Shown piece by piece: positions 38,460-47,701 of a stretch of DNA of 64,000 nt. Below the pieces are notes generated by a model. That model searched no databases, had not been told where the DNA came from, and worked only from the letters and a program-made list of their open reading frames with translations. The stretch's first letter is position 1; the number at the start of each line of letters is the position of its first letter. The DNA comes from CAYYIS01 sp964470965. GTDB taxonomy: Bacteria > JAAXHH01 > JABIQT01. Position numbers and translations under genes: made by a program. Location: NCBI GenBank assembly GCA_964470965.1, contig CAYYIS010000003.1, positions 62,001 through 126,000 of the forward strand, written 5' to 3'.

Positions 38460-39980
38460 CTACCGCGGTCTCCGAGCGCCACCGGCGCCGCGCATTCCCC
38501 GGAACTGTTCCATGAAAAAGGCGCGCTGTTTCTCTTCATTTTTTGCGAAATCCGGATCTTTTTCCGCCATCTTGTCATACGCTTCCTTTATTTTGGGATT
38601 TCTGCTGAAAGCCCGCTCTCTCATCTGTTCTATATCCATAGCGCCCGTCATACCGCCTGGTCTGCCCTGACCACCACGCATGACCTGGCCGTCGGGACGC
38701 CCCTGCGAAGCCTGCATCCTCTGACCGCCGCGCATAGCCTGGCCGTCGGGACCACCACCCGGCACTGCAGAGGCAATCGTCCGCCCGGCAATACGCACGG
38801 GTGCACCGTTACGCAACCCTTCGTGTCCGACAGTTATGATGGAATCGCCTTCAGCCAGTCCACTCGTCACTTCGACCCATTCGTCTTCATCATCACCTAA
38901 TTCGAGCCGGACCTTCTTTGCGTTGCCACCGTTAAACAGAAATGCGAACGACCCTTCCGCCTCAGCGACAAGAGCTCTCTTTTCTATACGTACAACATTT
39001 TCATGAACTTCTGTAATGATATTGACCGTGGCGAACACACCCGGTCGCATCGTGCCGGTTCTATCCCTGATCTCTACGGTTACTTTTACCGTACCGCTTT
39101 CAGGATCCACGATAGGGCTGATCATCCGGACCCTGCCGGTAAACGCAGCTTCGGATCCTTCGGTGCCGATGCGAACGGACAGGCCTTTTTTAACCTGCTG
39201 AATTTGGCGTTCCGGTATGAAAATCCTTGCGAGCAGTGGATCGAAGTCCGCTGCTCGGAACACGGCTGTATTTGCATTTACCAGGTTGCCGACTTCGATC
39301 AGCCGGTCTGTAACGATACCGGAAAACGGACTGCGAATCGTGGCATATTCCAGGTTCAGCTTTGCCGTCTCCAACTGTGTTTTCGCAGTTTCGTACTGAA
39401 ACTTGGTTTGTTCGAATTCCTGTGTGCTGAGCAGTTCCTTGGCCACCAGGTCCGCTGCGCGTTCATAGTTGGCTTTCATGCTCTGCGTGTTGACATCACG
39501 CTCCTGCACCTGCAGTTTGAGCTCGTCCTGGTCGAGTTGTGCCAGCGGCTGCCCTTCTTCCACCCGGTCGCCTTCTTCCACAAAAATCCCCATCACCAGC
39601 CCTTGGGACCGGGCAATAACATCCACATGGCGTTCCGCTTCTATGGTTGTATATGTCTGGAGTGAAACGGCGATATCGCCACGTCCCACAGGTTTCGCCT
39701 CCACAGGGATGGAAGCGCCCGTGCCACCCGTGCCACCCATCATCGCGTTCATGCCGCCGCGTCCACCGCTCGGCCGACCGCCTGCCTGACGGCCCGCTGC
39801 GCCGCCCTGGCTACCCCGGGACATCTGCTGCGCACCGGAGGCCTGACCACCTTCTTCTTCACCGTCGCCGCAGGCAAACAAGCCGGCTGTAATTACGATT
39901 AACGAGGCGCTCAATGCCCAACGCCCCCATACTGAATTAAACACCAACGACCCCTTCTTCGGATATACAAACTTCATCAA
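38460..39980 (-). CDS. RND efflux periplasmic adaptor lipoprotein (MFP)
   Basis: The lipobox is LFAC with Cys37, so it is a lipoprotein. A Gly/Ser/Gln-rich linker (about 38-85) leads to the barrel-sandwich hybrid (DVIARSQGLVMGIFVEEGD), a coiled-coil hairpin (QERDVNTQSMKANYERAADL), the second lipoyl half ATIRSPFSGIVTDRLIEVGN and the beta-barrel. The C-terminus has degenerate G-Q-x-M-R-G-G-Q repeats and a charged tail, an unusual extension. 506 aa. It connects the RND permeases to an outer-membrane channel; no TolC gene lies nearby. Overlaps the Spy-like gene by 4 nt. Confidence 0.92.
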   Translation of the reverse strand: MMKFVYPKKGSLVFNSVWGRWALSASLIVITAGLFACGDGEEEGGQASGAQQMSRGSQGGAAGRQAGGRPSGGRGGMNAMMGGTGGTGASIPVEAKPVGRGDIAVSLQTYTTIEAERHVDVIARSQGLVMGIFVEEGDRVEEGQPLAQLDQDELKLQVQERDVNTQSMKANYERAADLVAKELLSTQEFEQTKFQYETAKTQLETAKLNLEYATIRSPFSGIVTDRLIEVGNLVNANTAVFRAADFDPLLARIFIPERQIQQVKKGLSVRIGTEGSEAAFTGRVRMISPIVDPESGTVKVTVEIRDRTGTMRPGVFATVNIITEVHENVVRIEKRALVAEAEGSFAFLFNGGNAKKVRLELGDDEDEWVEVTSGLAEGDSIITVGHEGLRNGAPVRIAGRTIASAVPGGGPDGQAMRGGQRMQASQGRPDGQVMRGGQGRPGGMTGAMDIEQMRERAFSRNPKIKEAYDKMAEKDPDFAKNEEKQRAFFMEQFRGMRGAGGARRPR

Positions 39981-40444
39981 TTACTCCTTCTGTATCCATT
40001 GAAATAGCGTCTGCGCATCGAGCTGAAGACTTTTTTAAACTGCTCAGGCGTAAGAATCCCTTTCTGTGCCATGGCATAATCGATAAAACGACTTTCAATT
40101 TCTTGCTCCACCATATCTACTTCGATATTCAAGGAATCTATGAGTGCACGATCCGGGGCGACGGTCATCAGGGTATCGAAAAATATGTCCCGTTTTTCCT
40201 TCAACGATTCCCTAAGCGGCGTCAGTTCTTCACCGAGTGCTTTTCTCATGGCATCTCGCTTCTCAATCTGTACACCCGTCAATCCGAGCTCTTTCTCGAA
40301 GGCTCGCCGCCGCGTTTCCCAGGATTCCCGTTGTGTCCGTTCCCGGTGATCACCGAACCAGCGATGGTATCCCCGTGTCGACAAAGAGGCGACGTTAACC
40401 ACCGTAAGCAAGACCACTCCCCATATTATAAACTGTTTCTTCAT
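39977..40444 (-). CDS. Periplasmic Spy/CpxP-like protein (heavy-metal-resistance type)
   Basis: An N-terminal signal anchor (residues 5-22) is followed by an all-helical domain with the LTGVQIEKRDAMR (LTxxQ-like) motif and the ILTPEQFKKVFSSM repeat, as in Spy, CpxP and CnrX/ZraP sensors. These bind misfolded proteins or metals in the periplasm and tune envelope stress signalling. 155 aa. Position between the anti-sigma and adaptor genes suggests it senses the stress that induces the pump. Confidence 0.78.
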   Translation of the reverse strand: MKKQFIIWGVVLLTVVNVASLSTRGYHRWFGDHRERTQRESWETRRRAFEKELGLTGVQIEKRDAMRKALGEELTPLRESLKEKRDIFFDTLMTVAPDRALIDSLNIEVDMVEQEIESRFIDYAMAQKGILTPEQFKKVFSSMRRRYFNGYRRSN

Positions 40445-40461
40445 CTGCCATCCTCCCTCAC

Positions 40462-40944
40462 CTAACGGGATGGGTAACCCACTTCTCTGTCCGCCATATC
40501 GACCATTTCAGGCGATATGCTATCCATATTTTCCGGATAGAAGGCGTTCAGGACGGGGTTGTCCTCCTGCGTTGCAACCGGCGCTGTCGCGGCCTCGAAA
40601 GAAGTTTCAGGAATGTTACCAATGTAGGATCCGATCATGACACCGATGATGAGCGTCAGAACCATCACCGCCGGACGGCCCATCATACCGAACCACTGTA
40701 TCGTCATCTCCCGGATCGATTGCGGACGTTCGGCGGCCTGCATTCGAGCATCTACGCGAGGCCAGAGCAAAGGCGGCGGCGTTTCTCTGGACGGTGTCTG
40801 CTGCCAGACGGAGGACAGCGTTTCAAGATCCTGCCGGCATTGTGGACACTGTTCCAGGTGCGTCCGCACGATGGTTCGTTTCGCTTCCGGCAGTTCGCCG
40901 TCGAGATACAGAATTAAGTTCTGATGAATATTTCCATGATTCAT
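40462..40944 (-). CDS. Zinc-binding anti-sigma factor, membrane-spanning
   Basis: The ZAS signature H-x3-C-x2-C is at His29, Cys33, Cys36 (HLEQCPQC), in a helical domain that would hold the ECF sigma factor. One transmembrane helix follows (VMVLTLIIGVMIGSYIG, about residues 93-109) and then a short periplasmic tail. 160 aa. It is encoded right after the sigma factor gene and before the pump, the usual order for a regulated efflux operon. Confidence 0.88.
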   Translation of the reverse strand: MNHGNIHQNLILYLDGELPEAKRTIVRTHLEQCPQCRQDLETLSSVWQQTPSRETPPPLLWPRVDARMQAAERPQSIREMTIQWFGMMGRPAVMVLTLIIGVMIGSYIGNIPETSFEAATAPVATQEDNPVLNAFYPENMDSISPEMVDMADREVGYPSR

Positions 40945-41069
40945 CCTGTACTCCTTACATCCCGATACAGAAGGGTTTTATCTCGTTTAATGTTCTTTCC
41001 GTCAGGATTCACAAACCGTTAGACATCGGTCTGTGTGAATACCTGCGGATTATTTTTGCGACATCTATT

Positions 41070-41651
41070 TTATCCGGGCCTCAGGTCATTCATGTGCGGT
41101 TTCAGGTGCTTGACCAGGTTCTGCTTGGCCCGGTGCAGGAGGGATTCCACTGAAGGCACAGTACTGTCCATGGTCTCCGCGATCTGCCGGTAGGAGAGTC
41201 CCTCGTATCGTGATAGAATCAGGGCAACACGCTGGCGTTCGGGCAGTCGGTTGATGGCCTTCTGGACGATGGACTCCCGTTCAGATCGTTCCATCGCATC
41301 ACCCGGCAGCATTCCCTGATCGGCCAGGGAGGATCCGCCCGATTTCTCCATAAACACATCCAGTGACAGCCAGCGAAGTCGCTTTTGCCGACGCTGATGG
41401 TTCAGGCTGAGATTGACGGCGATACGATAGAGCCAGGTGCCCGGGTTCGCATCGCCTCGAAACCTGTGGTATGCATTGTGGGCTCTGACAAACACATCCT
41501 GGGTGATGTCTTCCGCCTCTTCCCGGTTGCCGAGCAGGCGCATACACAGGTTAAAGACGCTGCTGTGGTAACGGTCGAATAGAATCCTGATCGCCTTATT
41601 CGGATCCATCGGCAGCGGTGTTTGATCCTGTTGTACATCGTATCCCGACAT
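41070..41651 (-). CDS. ECF-family RNA polymerase sigma factor
   Basis: Region 2 is seen in NREEAEDITQDVFVRAHNAY and TWLYRIAVNLSLNHQRRQKR. Region 4 is LPERQRVALILSRYEGLSYR, followed by QIAETMDSTVPSVESLLHRA. 193 aa is normal. It probably activates this operon (sigma, anti-sigma, Spy-like, adaptor, two permeases) when the anti-sigma factor is inactivated. The 125-nt gap before the anti-sigma gene shows no terminator. Confidence 0.92.
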   Translation of the reverse strand: MSGYDVQQDQTPLPMDPNKAIRILFDRYHSSVFNLCMRLLGNREEAEDITQDVFVRAHNAYHRFRGDANPGTWLYRIAVNLSLNHQRRQKRLRWLSLDVFMEKSGGSSLADQGMLPGDAMERSERESIVQKAINRLPERQRVALILSRYEGLSYRQIAETMDSTVPSVESLLHRAKQNLVKHLKPHMNDLRPG

Positions 41652-41798
41652 GACTGACTTTCTATGAAATTAACAGGTTCCCATTAGCTCAATCGTAATA
41701 TACCGCTCAAACAGCAAAATCTTGTGATTGATGTGCATTAATTACATTCGACCGATCGCAGGATTGTTTTATTCCACAGAAATGAGATTTACCATCCC

Positions 41799-42965
41799 TC
41801 ACTCTACCTTTTCATTCTCGTGCAGGATCCTCATGATCTCATGGTGGTGTTTTCCTTCGGCTCGCAGGCGGGCGTAATCGTCGGCATCAATCCCATCCCA
41901 TTTCAGGAACCCGCGGATGTCGTAGGCACCGGACCGCTCCACCGGAAGTTTACCTTCCTCTATCATCAGATCCAGAGGATACCCTTTCTCTTCCATGGGC
42001 AGGTGGATTACTCTATTCTTCCGTGCGGATTCATACATGGCCATCATGACCTCGACAGTGACCCTGGCTTTATTGCCTGAGCCGCGGTGTTCGGTGCCCC
42101 CTTCCAGCCATTCAAGCAGTTCGCCGGTCTGCGCCGCGTTGGTGTTGCCGCCGATGGCCCTGTCGCCTTCCGCCATGTTCAATGGTATATCCTGCCAGCC
42201 GTTGGTGCCGGCGTTAAACAGTGATACACGGGTCTCCGCCACATCGATCATGCCTTCGGTGCCCCGGATGAAAAACGCTCCTGCGGATGCACCTTCCCGT
42301 TTCAAGTCCGACTGAATGAACAGCTGGATATTACGTTCCATTTGGATCAAGCCCAGGCAGGAGTCTTCAATGGCAGTATCTCGTTCGAATCGGTCTGTCT
42401 GGCGTTCCACCGCGCCCATCACCCAGAGGGCGCCGGGATCGTCGAGCACGAACCGTGCGCCGTCGATGGCGTGGGTGCCCCAGTTGGTCAGCCCTTCCGC
42501 GACCGTGCAGTTCACCCAGTTGGGTGCGCCGATGACTCCGTCACGTATCATATCCCGGGCTTTTTCATACCCCGGTGTAAACCGGCGCTGATGGCTGATC
42601 ACCAGTTTCGTTCCGGCCGCGTCGCACGCTTCGATCATGCGTTCCGCATCGCCGACACCTATGGCCATGGGTTTCTCACAGATTACCGCTTTGGCACCGC
42701 CTCTGGCCGCGGAGATGGTCATGGCGGGATGCAGAAGATGCCAGACACAGATACTGACGATGTCCGGTTTGATATCGGCCATCATCGCGTCGACCGAGGC
42801 GTACCCGTTCGGGATTCCGAACTCGTCCATATACTGCCGCCGCGCAGTTTCGACCGGATCGACGGCGCCGATCACGTCGATGTTGTCGAACGGCTGATAT
42901 CCTTCCATGTGTGCGTGGCCTATGCCTCCGCAACCGACGATTGCGGCGGTGTACTTTGTAGACAT
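41799..42965 (-). CDS. Gfo/Idh/MocA-family oxidoreductase
   Basis: A Rossmann N-terminus AAIVGCGGIGHAHMEGY binds NAD(P). The catalytic-region motif is AVICEKPMAIGV, with the EKP lysine. The C-terminal half is the alpha/beta dimerisation domain. 388 aa. Such enzymes oxidise or reduce sugars, inositols or related compounds. It is divergent from a PhyH gene, with about 160 nt between them that may hold promoters for both. Confidence 0.92.
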   Translation of the reverse strand: MSTKYTAAIVGCGGIGHAHMEGYQPFDNIDVIGAVDPVETARRQYMDEFGIPNGYASVDAMMADIKPDIVSICVWHLLHPAMTISAARGGAKAVICEKPMAIGVGDAERMIEACDAAGTKLVISHQRRFTPGYEKARDMIRDGVIGAPNWVNCTVAEGLTNWGTHAIDGARFVLDDPGALWVMGAVERQTDRFERDTAIEDSCLGLIQMERNIQLFIQSDLKREGASAGAFFIRGTEGMIDVAETRVSLFNAGTNGWQDIPLNMAEGDRAIGGNTNAAQTGELLEWLEGGTEHRGSGNKARVTVEVMMAMYESARKNRVIHLPMEEKGYPLDLMIEEGKLPVERSGAYDIRGFLKWDGIDADDYARLRAEGKHHHEIMRILHENEKVE

Positions 42966-43024
42966 GATGACTCCTTCGAGATTGGGTACTGGCTCTGTGG
43001 ACTAATTGTGAAACAATACCATTC

Positions 43025-43051
43025 TTGACAAAGATGAAGCCTTGATATACT
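43025..43051 (+). promoter_or_regulatory. Putative promoter upstream of the first PhyH gene
   Basis: TTGACA (43025-43030) and TATACT (43046-43051) are separated by 15 nt, a little short of the optimum, about 75 nt before the ATG at 43125. Both hexamers are close to the sigma-70 consensus. Confidence 0.4.
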
Positions 43052-43124
43052 GTGGCTCGGGCAGGAGAATATATCGGGATTACTGAATAACGGTAGTAGA
43101 AACTTTCAAATGGAGGAACCGCTC

Positions 43125-43940
43125 ATGACGGAACGTCAGAAATACCTGTTCGACCTACAGGGCTACGTCGTGGTCGAAGATGTGGTGTCTGACGAAGCTT
43201 GTGATTTGGCGATTGAGAAAATCACCTCCAATATGCAGGCTATGGAGAAGACGCCGGACGGCTATGAAGCCAACGGCACCTGGCACGCTGTGGCCAGCCT
43301 GTTTAACCTCGGTCAGCCGTTCATCGATTTCATCGACCATCCCAAACTGATTGCCGTCCTGTCCGAAATCATCGGACCCATGTTACGGCTTGAAAGCGCT
43401 TACAGCTTTGTGCGGTACAAGGGATGTCCACCGTTTGAAATACATGGCGGCCACCGGGGCGGCCGGGTCAATTTCCGGTATTACGTCCAGAACAATCAGA
43501 TTCATACTGGTTTGACGGTTGTGGCGTTTGCATTGCAGGATATTGCTGAAGAAAACGGTGGCTTCGCGTGCATTCCGGGGTCGCATAAATCCGATTTTTC
43601 CGTCCCGGACGGAGACCGTAAGGAACTGTTCGCGCACAACGGACCGTTGGTGCGTAACATCGCCATGCCGAAAGGGTCGGCCACCATATTCACCGAGACC
43701 CTGGCTCACGGTGCGGCAAGCTGGCAAAAGAGCGAACCGCGTTACGGCCTGTTTTACAAATACAACGACCGGGCAACCATTTACCACGACCAGAACAACC
43801 GCAGACCGGAGCAGGCGGCCTTCGAAATGATGACGGATGAACAGAAATGCTTTTTTAATACAGCCTGGCAGGCTTTCGGTCCTGAAAAAAGGCACAGGAA
43901 CGACGTTCCTGAATTCGGGAAAGCGGTAGTGGATGAATAG
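43125..43940 (+). CDS. Phytanoyl-CoA dioxygenase (PhyH) family protein, variant metal site
   Basis: The double-stranded beta-helix region includes IHGGHRGGR in place of the usual His-x-Asp, then GGFACIPGSHKSDF and the distal LAHGAASW His, with the Arg of EPRYGLFYKY. The Fe(II)/2-oxoglutarate fold is clear, but the aspartate ligand is not visible; HGG variants of this family exist. 271 aa from ATG 43125, which has GGAGGA 8 nt upstream. The earlier ATG 43110 lies before that site and is unlikely. The substrate is unknown. Confidence 0.86.
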   Translation: MTERQKYLFDLQGYVVVEDVVSDEACDLAIEKITSNMQAMEKTPDGYEANGTWHAVASLFNLGQPFIDFIDHPKLIAVLSEIIGPMLRLESAYSFVRYKGCPPFEIHGGHRGGRVNFRYYVQNNQIHTGLTVVAFALQDIAEENGGFACIPGSHKSDFSVPDGDRKELFAHNGPLVRNIAMPKGSATIFTETLAHGAASWQKSEPRYGLFYKYNDRATIYHDQNNRRPEQAAFEMMTDEQKCFFNTAWQAFGPEKRHRNDVPEFGKAVVDE

Positions 43941-43944
43941 ACAA

Positions 43945-44595
43945 TCAACAGGGTCGCAAAAACGCGGCCACTTCCTCAAGGCTGTGACATAAATGATCTG
44001 CCTGCGCGGAGCTTAGTTCTTCTATCGATCCAAAACCGTACGTCACCCCCATCGCACCGCAAGCGTTCTTCCGGGCGGCGATGATGTCATGATCCCGGTC
44101 TCCCACCATGAGTGTGGATTCGGCCGAGAGGTGTTCCGAGGTAAGCATGTGCCGGAGCAGATCCGGTTTTTTCTCGAACCGGCCGTCCATCTCGCTGCCG
44201 TATATACCATGGAAATACGCTGCTAGCCCAAAATGTGCGAGTATGCGTTCCGCATAGACGCGTGGTTTGGAAGTGGCCAGAAACACACGCATTGATCCGA
44301 GATCTGCCAGCAGCTCTCGCGCGCCCGGATACACGGAATTTTCGAATAATCCCACTGTCGCAAATCGCTCCCGGTACAATTTCAGGGCCTGCTCTTTACG
44401 TTCGTTGTTGTCCGTCTGCAGCAACCGTCCAAACGATTCCCGCAGCGGTGGACCGATACACGACACCAACTCATCCTGAGAAAAATCCGGTCCCCCAAGC
44501 TGCTCCAGCGCATACTGGATACATCGGGTAATGCCTTCCTTGGGATCGGTCAGGGTGCCGTCGAGGTCGAAGAAAACAGTAGAGTATTGGTTCAT
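43945..44595 (-). CDS. HAD-superfamily phosphatase (phosphoglycolate-phosphatase-like)
   Basis: The nucleophile motif is FFDLDGTLTDP (Asp10, Asp12). Motif II/III residues are in VFLATSKPRVYAERIL, and the acidic motif IV is LMVGDRDHDIIAARKN. A helical cap lies between residues 20 and 85, as in Gph/PpaX-type enzymes. 216 aa. It removes phosphate from a small metabolite in the cytoplasm. Convergent with the PhyH gene, with a 4-nt gap. Confidence 0.9.
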   Translation of the reverse strand: MNQYSTVFFDLDGTLTDPKEGITRCIQYALEQLGGPDFSQDELVSCIGPPLRESFGRLLQTDNNERKEQALKLYRERFATVGLFENSVYPGARELLADLGSMRVFLATSKPRVYAERILAHFGLAAYFHGIYGSEMDGRFEKKPDLLRHMLTSEHLSAESTLMVGDRDHDIIAARKNACGAMGVTYGFGSIEELSSAQADHLCHSLEEVAAFLRPC

Positions 44596-44693
44596 TGAGC
44601 GTCAGTGGTGGCTGGCGTGTGTCGGCTGCACTGAAAGATGTGGATCGGTTCGATGAACGCAGCCTTATGAAATCCGGAATGTTTTTCTATGAA

Positions 44694-45503
44694 TCATTCA
44701 TTAGGATTCTCCATCCCATTGCCTTCTTTTAACCGCTGCTCACACAGCGCTCGCATATTCTCTATGAATTTGAGGAACTCCGGGGTCAGGGCGCCGTCGT
44801 GAATGGTAGCTCGTTTTTTGTACGGAACGTAGTTGCCAAGGTGCCACAATGTATTCCGGTACAGGGCGAAGTCTCCGGCGTTGAGATGCACTTGGACTCC
44901 GGCCGGCATGCTTTCTGCATATGCCAGGCAGGTGGCTTCACATTCTTCCGATGATTTTCCGTCCAGATCCGGCCCTTTTATCGGACGATCCGGGAACAGG
45001 ATGATTTCCCGCTCCAGATCCCGGCGCAGGTGACTGCCGGGAACCATCCACGTGGAGGCGTCATCGTACAGGGCGCAGTTGATCTGGTTGAAGTAGTCGA
45101 TATCCGAGAAAACCTCATCCCAAAGCTCGAGAGGCAGCCCTGCGGCGTTGTCCCGCCAGTCCCGGTGCCAGTTGGTGCACCAGGGCGTGTCCCGCGGTTC
45201 CAGAAGTACACCGAATAGATCGCGGTTGCCATGGCTATGTCGGGGTGTCAGCACTCTCGTGATTGCGTCTACCAATTCCGGCAGCTCACCATAGTCTATA
45301 AATGGTTGTTGGTCCAATTCATATTGACTGACCGGCTGCAGGCGCTGTACCTGCCCGCCGCTTTTCTTACGTGCCATCTTCCGCGCTTCATCGGTAACCC
45401 GGCGCAGATCTCGAATGAGCGTCGGCGGTAGGATACGCCGGAAGACGGTGTAGCCCTGCGTATGATATGCTTCGATGTGCTGATCGGTGAAAGTGAAAGG
45501 CAT
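44694..45503 (-). CDS. Phytanoyl-CoA dioxygenase (PhyH) family protein
   Basis: The Fe(II) ligands His-x-Asp are in TNWHRDWRDN, followed by WMVPGSHLRRDL and the distal His in RNTLWHLGNYVPYKKRATIH with its 2-oxoglutarate Arg. 269 aa if started at the internal ATG (45503), which begins PFTFTDQHIEAYHTQGY, the usual family start. A longer frame from 45557 adds 18 residues without family likeness. Probably hydroxylates a small organic compound. Confidence 0.86.
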   Translation of the reverse strand: MPFTFTDQHIEAYHTQGYTVFRRILPPTLIRDLRRVTDEARKMARKKSGGQVQRLQPVSQYELDQQPFIDYGELPELVDAITRVLTPRHSHGNRDLFGVLLEPRDTPWCTNWHRDWRDNAAGLPLELWDEVFSDIDYFNQINCALYDDASTWMVPGSHLRRDLEREIILFPDRPIKGPDLDGKSSEECEATCLAYAESMPAGVQVHLNAGDFALYRNTLWHLGNYVPYKKRATIHDGALTPEFLKFIENMRALCEQRLKEGNGMENPNE

Positions 45504-45550
45504 AGTATTCCAAGAATAAAAGAGGGCGATGCTCATTGCTTGTTTGAAAG

Positions 45551-45826
45551 ATGGCAATTCTCTTTGAAAACCGGGGTACTCAGACCGGCACTTTCCATGG
45601 GCCGCTACCGTGGTTCAACGACGATGCTCGGGTGATTCGCTACCGCATGGATGACGGCCCGGAAACCGTGGCCAGAAAGGAGGTGTCCGGTGATGTAGGT
45701 GGGGTCAACGTGGATCCGGTGACCGATACCAACCATCCGCCGGTACTCTGGACAGCGAACCTGGATAGCAGCAGGGACGATGTCCGGATGGTTCCAGGGG
45801 AACGTTTCAATTGGCCCTTAACTGCT
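45551..45826 (+). CDS. Possible truncated gene fragment, unidentified
   Basis: From ATG 45551 the frame reads AILFENRGTQTGTFHGPLPW and later RMDDGPETVARKEVSGDV, which looks protein-like (balanced composition, no low complexity). The frame runs on to 46018, but beyond about 45826 it is antisense to the next gene. It is probably the head of a broken gene. No family was recognised and it may be chance. Confidence 0.3.
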
Positions 45827-46684
45827 TTAGTCTTTCCATGTCAAGCCTTGCTGACGGGCTGTAGTCTCCAGAAACCGTTTCACTTCGGTTATCTCTCCAT
45901 AATCCGAAAGGTGTTCAACCACAAGGCATGTCTGCCCGGGTACCCGGCTCAGGCATTTCAGAAACGTGGCGTAGTCAAGCACGCCCTTTCCGGCAGGCAC
46001 TTCATCCAGGTGAACTAGCTGAGGTACCTCACGCGCGACAACATCTTTGGCATGGGCGTTGACGATCCGGTCGCCTATACGGTCGAACGCCTCCCGAATC
46101 TGTGCACCAGTCTCATACAGCCACCGGGGTTCGGTGATGTTTGCCGGATCATAATTGACGCCTACACCCCCATTACCGACACCATTGAGCATTTCCTCTA
46201 CACGCTCCACGGAGGACAGGACCGACAGGAGAGACATCTCCGGCGCCACCACCACATCGTGATCCATGGCCCGTGCAGTCAGTCGGCGCACCTGGCTTAC
46301 GAGGGTATCCAGCGCCTCATCGGTGTGATTCATGGGATGGGGATACCAGCCGTTTTCAGGGTGGTATCCGCCCGGTTCGGTCAGAAGTATCCGGCAGCCG
46401 AGGGCCGCTACCAGGGGGATCCGCTCCATGAGCCGAGCAACGCTCCGCGCACGCTCATCCGGATCGGGCCGAACCAGCGGTGTATCGACACTCCAGACCT
46501 GCCCGATACCGATGCCCTCACCGATCAGCAGGTTCTTTATCGACCGGCATCCGCCCTCATCGATATCGATCCACGATTCCAGATCCACGCCGATCATTCG
46601 AAACCCCAGTTCACGAACCCATAGTGCCGTTCCCAGGGTAATCCGATTCAACGGTGGTACAAAACTGTCCAGACATAGACGCAT
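45827..46684 (-). CDS. Sugar phosphate isomerase/epimerase-like (xylose-isomerase TIM barrel)
   Basis: An AP-endonuclease-2/xylose-isomerase-like barrel. Metal-ligand candidates are the Glu of VVVAPEMSLLS, the Asp of VGVNYDPANI, the His of IVNAHAKDV and the late Glu of CLVVEHLSDYG. GKGVLDYATFLKCL is the typical C-terminal motif. 285 aa from ATG 46684; a longer frame from 46717 adds 11 residues. It probably isomerises or epimerises a keto-sugar or related compound next to the PhyH and Gfo/Idh genes. Confidence 0.84.
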   Translation of the reverse strand: MRLCLDSFVPPLNRITLGTALWVRELGFRMIGVDLESWIDIDEGGCRSIKNLLIGEGIGIGQVWSVDTPLVRPDPDERARSVARLMERIPLVAALGCRILLTEPGGYHPENGWYPHPMNHTDEALDTLVSQVRRLTARAMDHDVVVAPEMSLLSVLSSVERVEEMLNGVGNGGVGVNYDPANITEPRWLYETGAQIREAFDRIGDRIVNAHAKDVVAREVPQLVHLDEVPAGKGVLDYATFLKCLSRVPGQTCLVVEHLSDYGEITEVKRFLETTARQQGLTWKD

Positions 46685-46901
46685 GGTAAATGAATGGGGC
46701 GGCCCGCGAAGGTACATATTACATATGACGATAAAGGATACAGATCCTCACTTCTCCTCCATAATACCCTCTCCTGCCAATATGACAAGCTAATTCATAT
46801 TGACACCCTCAATGAAGTTTGTATATTGGCACCGGCATTGAAGTGGATGTTGTTGTACGTCGGTAATCGGTCTCGTTACTCGCTTTACCCCATATTAAAT
46901 T

Positions 46902-47693
46902 ATGCCCCATCCTACAAACGCCGAACGATTTTTCTTCGATAACAATGGGTATCTCGTACTGGAAGAATTCCTACCGGCGGATTTGACAGAACGCCTTTGC
47001 AATACGCTGGAGCGCGTGGTGGCGAAACGTCGGGATTTGGAGATGCGGGGACAGACGCAGGACGGGATGACCCATATAGATGGAAGCAGCACTCGGATTT
47101 TTTACATTCTGGATGATGATCCGCTGTTTCTGGACATGGTGGATTACCGGCCCATGTGGCCCTACATCACGGGCCTGCTCAATGAGCATCCACATCATCA
47201 CGCCTCGGACGCCATCATGGAATACGGTCCGAAAGACCGCCCCATGGGCTGGCACGTGGATGGACACGATGACGGCTACCGGAATCTGGGGACACCGATA
47301 CCATTCCTCCAGTTGAAAATCGGTTATTATCTGAATGATATGACCGAGGCGGGACAGGGAAACCTTTGTATTGTCCCCGGCAGTCACAAAGCGAATTATG
47401 AACCGTCCGAGGAAGATAAGAAACGGCCGGATCTGTTTCCAGGCGCCATCGAGATATGCGGTCCTCCGGGTACGGCTATTCTGTTTCACAATGCCCTGTG
47501 GCATTCAGGCGGTCCGTGGACGCGGGAGGGCGGACGGAGGATCATGTTGTACTACGCCTATGAACATCCCTGGATGATAGCCTCACAGGAACACTGGGGT
47601 TACAGCAGGACATTTTACAATGGACTGGCGCTGGAGCGTCACAAGCTTTTCCACGGCTTTCTCTTCGACCCGCCGGAATATCGCTGGAGATAA
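46902..47693 (+). CDS. Phytanoyl-CoA dioxygenase (PhyH) family protein
   Basis: The iron site is complete: His-x-Asp in MGWHVDGHDDGY, and a distal His in FHNALWHSGGPWTREGGRR with Arg for 2-oxoglutarate. CIVPGSHKANY is the usual loop. 263 aa from ATG 46902. It reads into the broken nagB gene with almost no gap. Low similarity to the other PhyH proteins here suggests a different substrate. Confidence 0.9.
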   Translation: MPHPTNAERFFFDNNGYLVLEEFLPADLTERLCNTLERVVAKRRDLEMRGQTQDGMTHIDGSSTRIFYILDDDPLFLDMVDYRPMWPYITGLLNEHPHHHASDAIMEYGPKDRPMGWHVDGHDDGYRNLGTPIPFLQLKIGYYLNDMTEAGQGNLCIVPGSHKANYEPSEEDKKRPDLFPGAIEICGPPGTAILFHNALWHSGGPWTREGGRRIMLYYAYEHPWMIASQEHWGYSRTFYNGLALERHKLFHGFLFDPPEYRWR

Positions 47694-47701
47694 CATTTTA
47701 C

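Noticed and set aside
41652..41690. Autoregulatory ECF promoter (GGAACC plus GTCA-like) before the sigma factor gene
   Set aside because: The would-be -10 element lies almost on the start codon, so the transcript would begin inside the gene. Only the -35-like hexamer is convincing.
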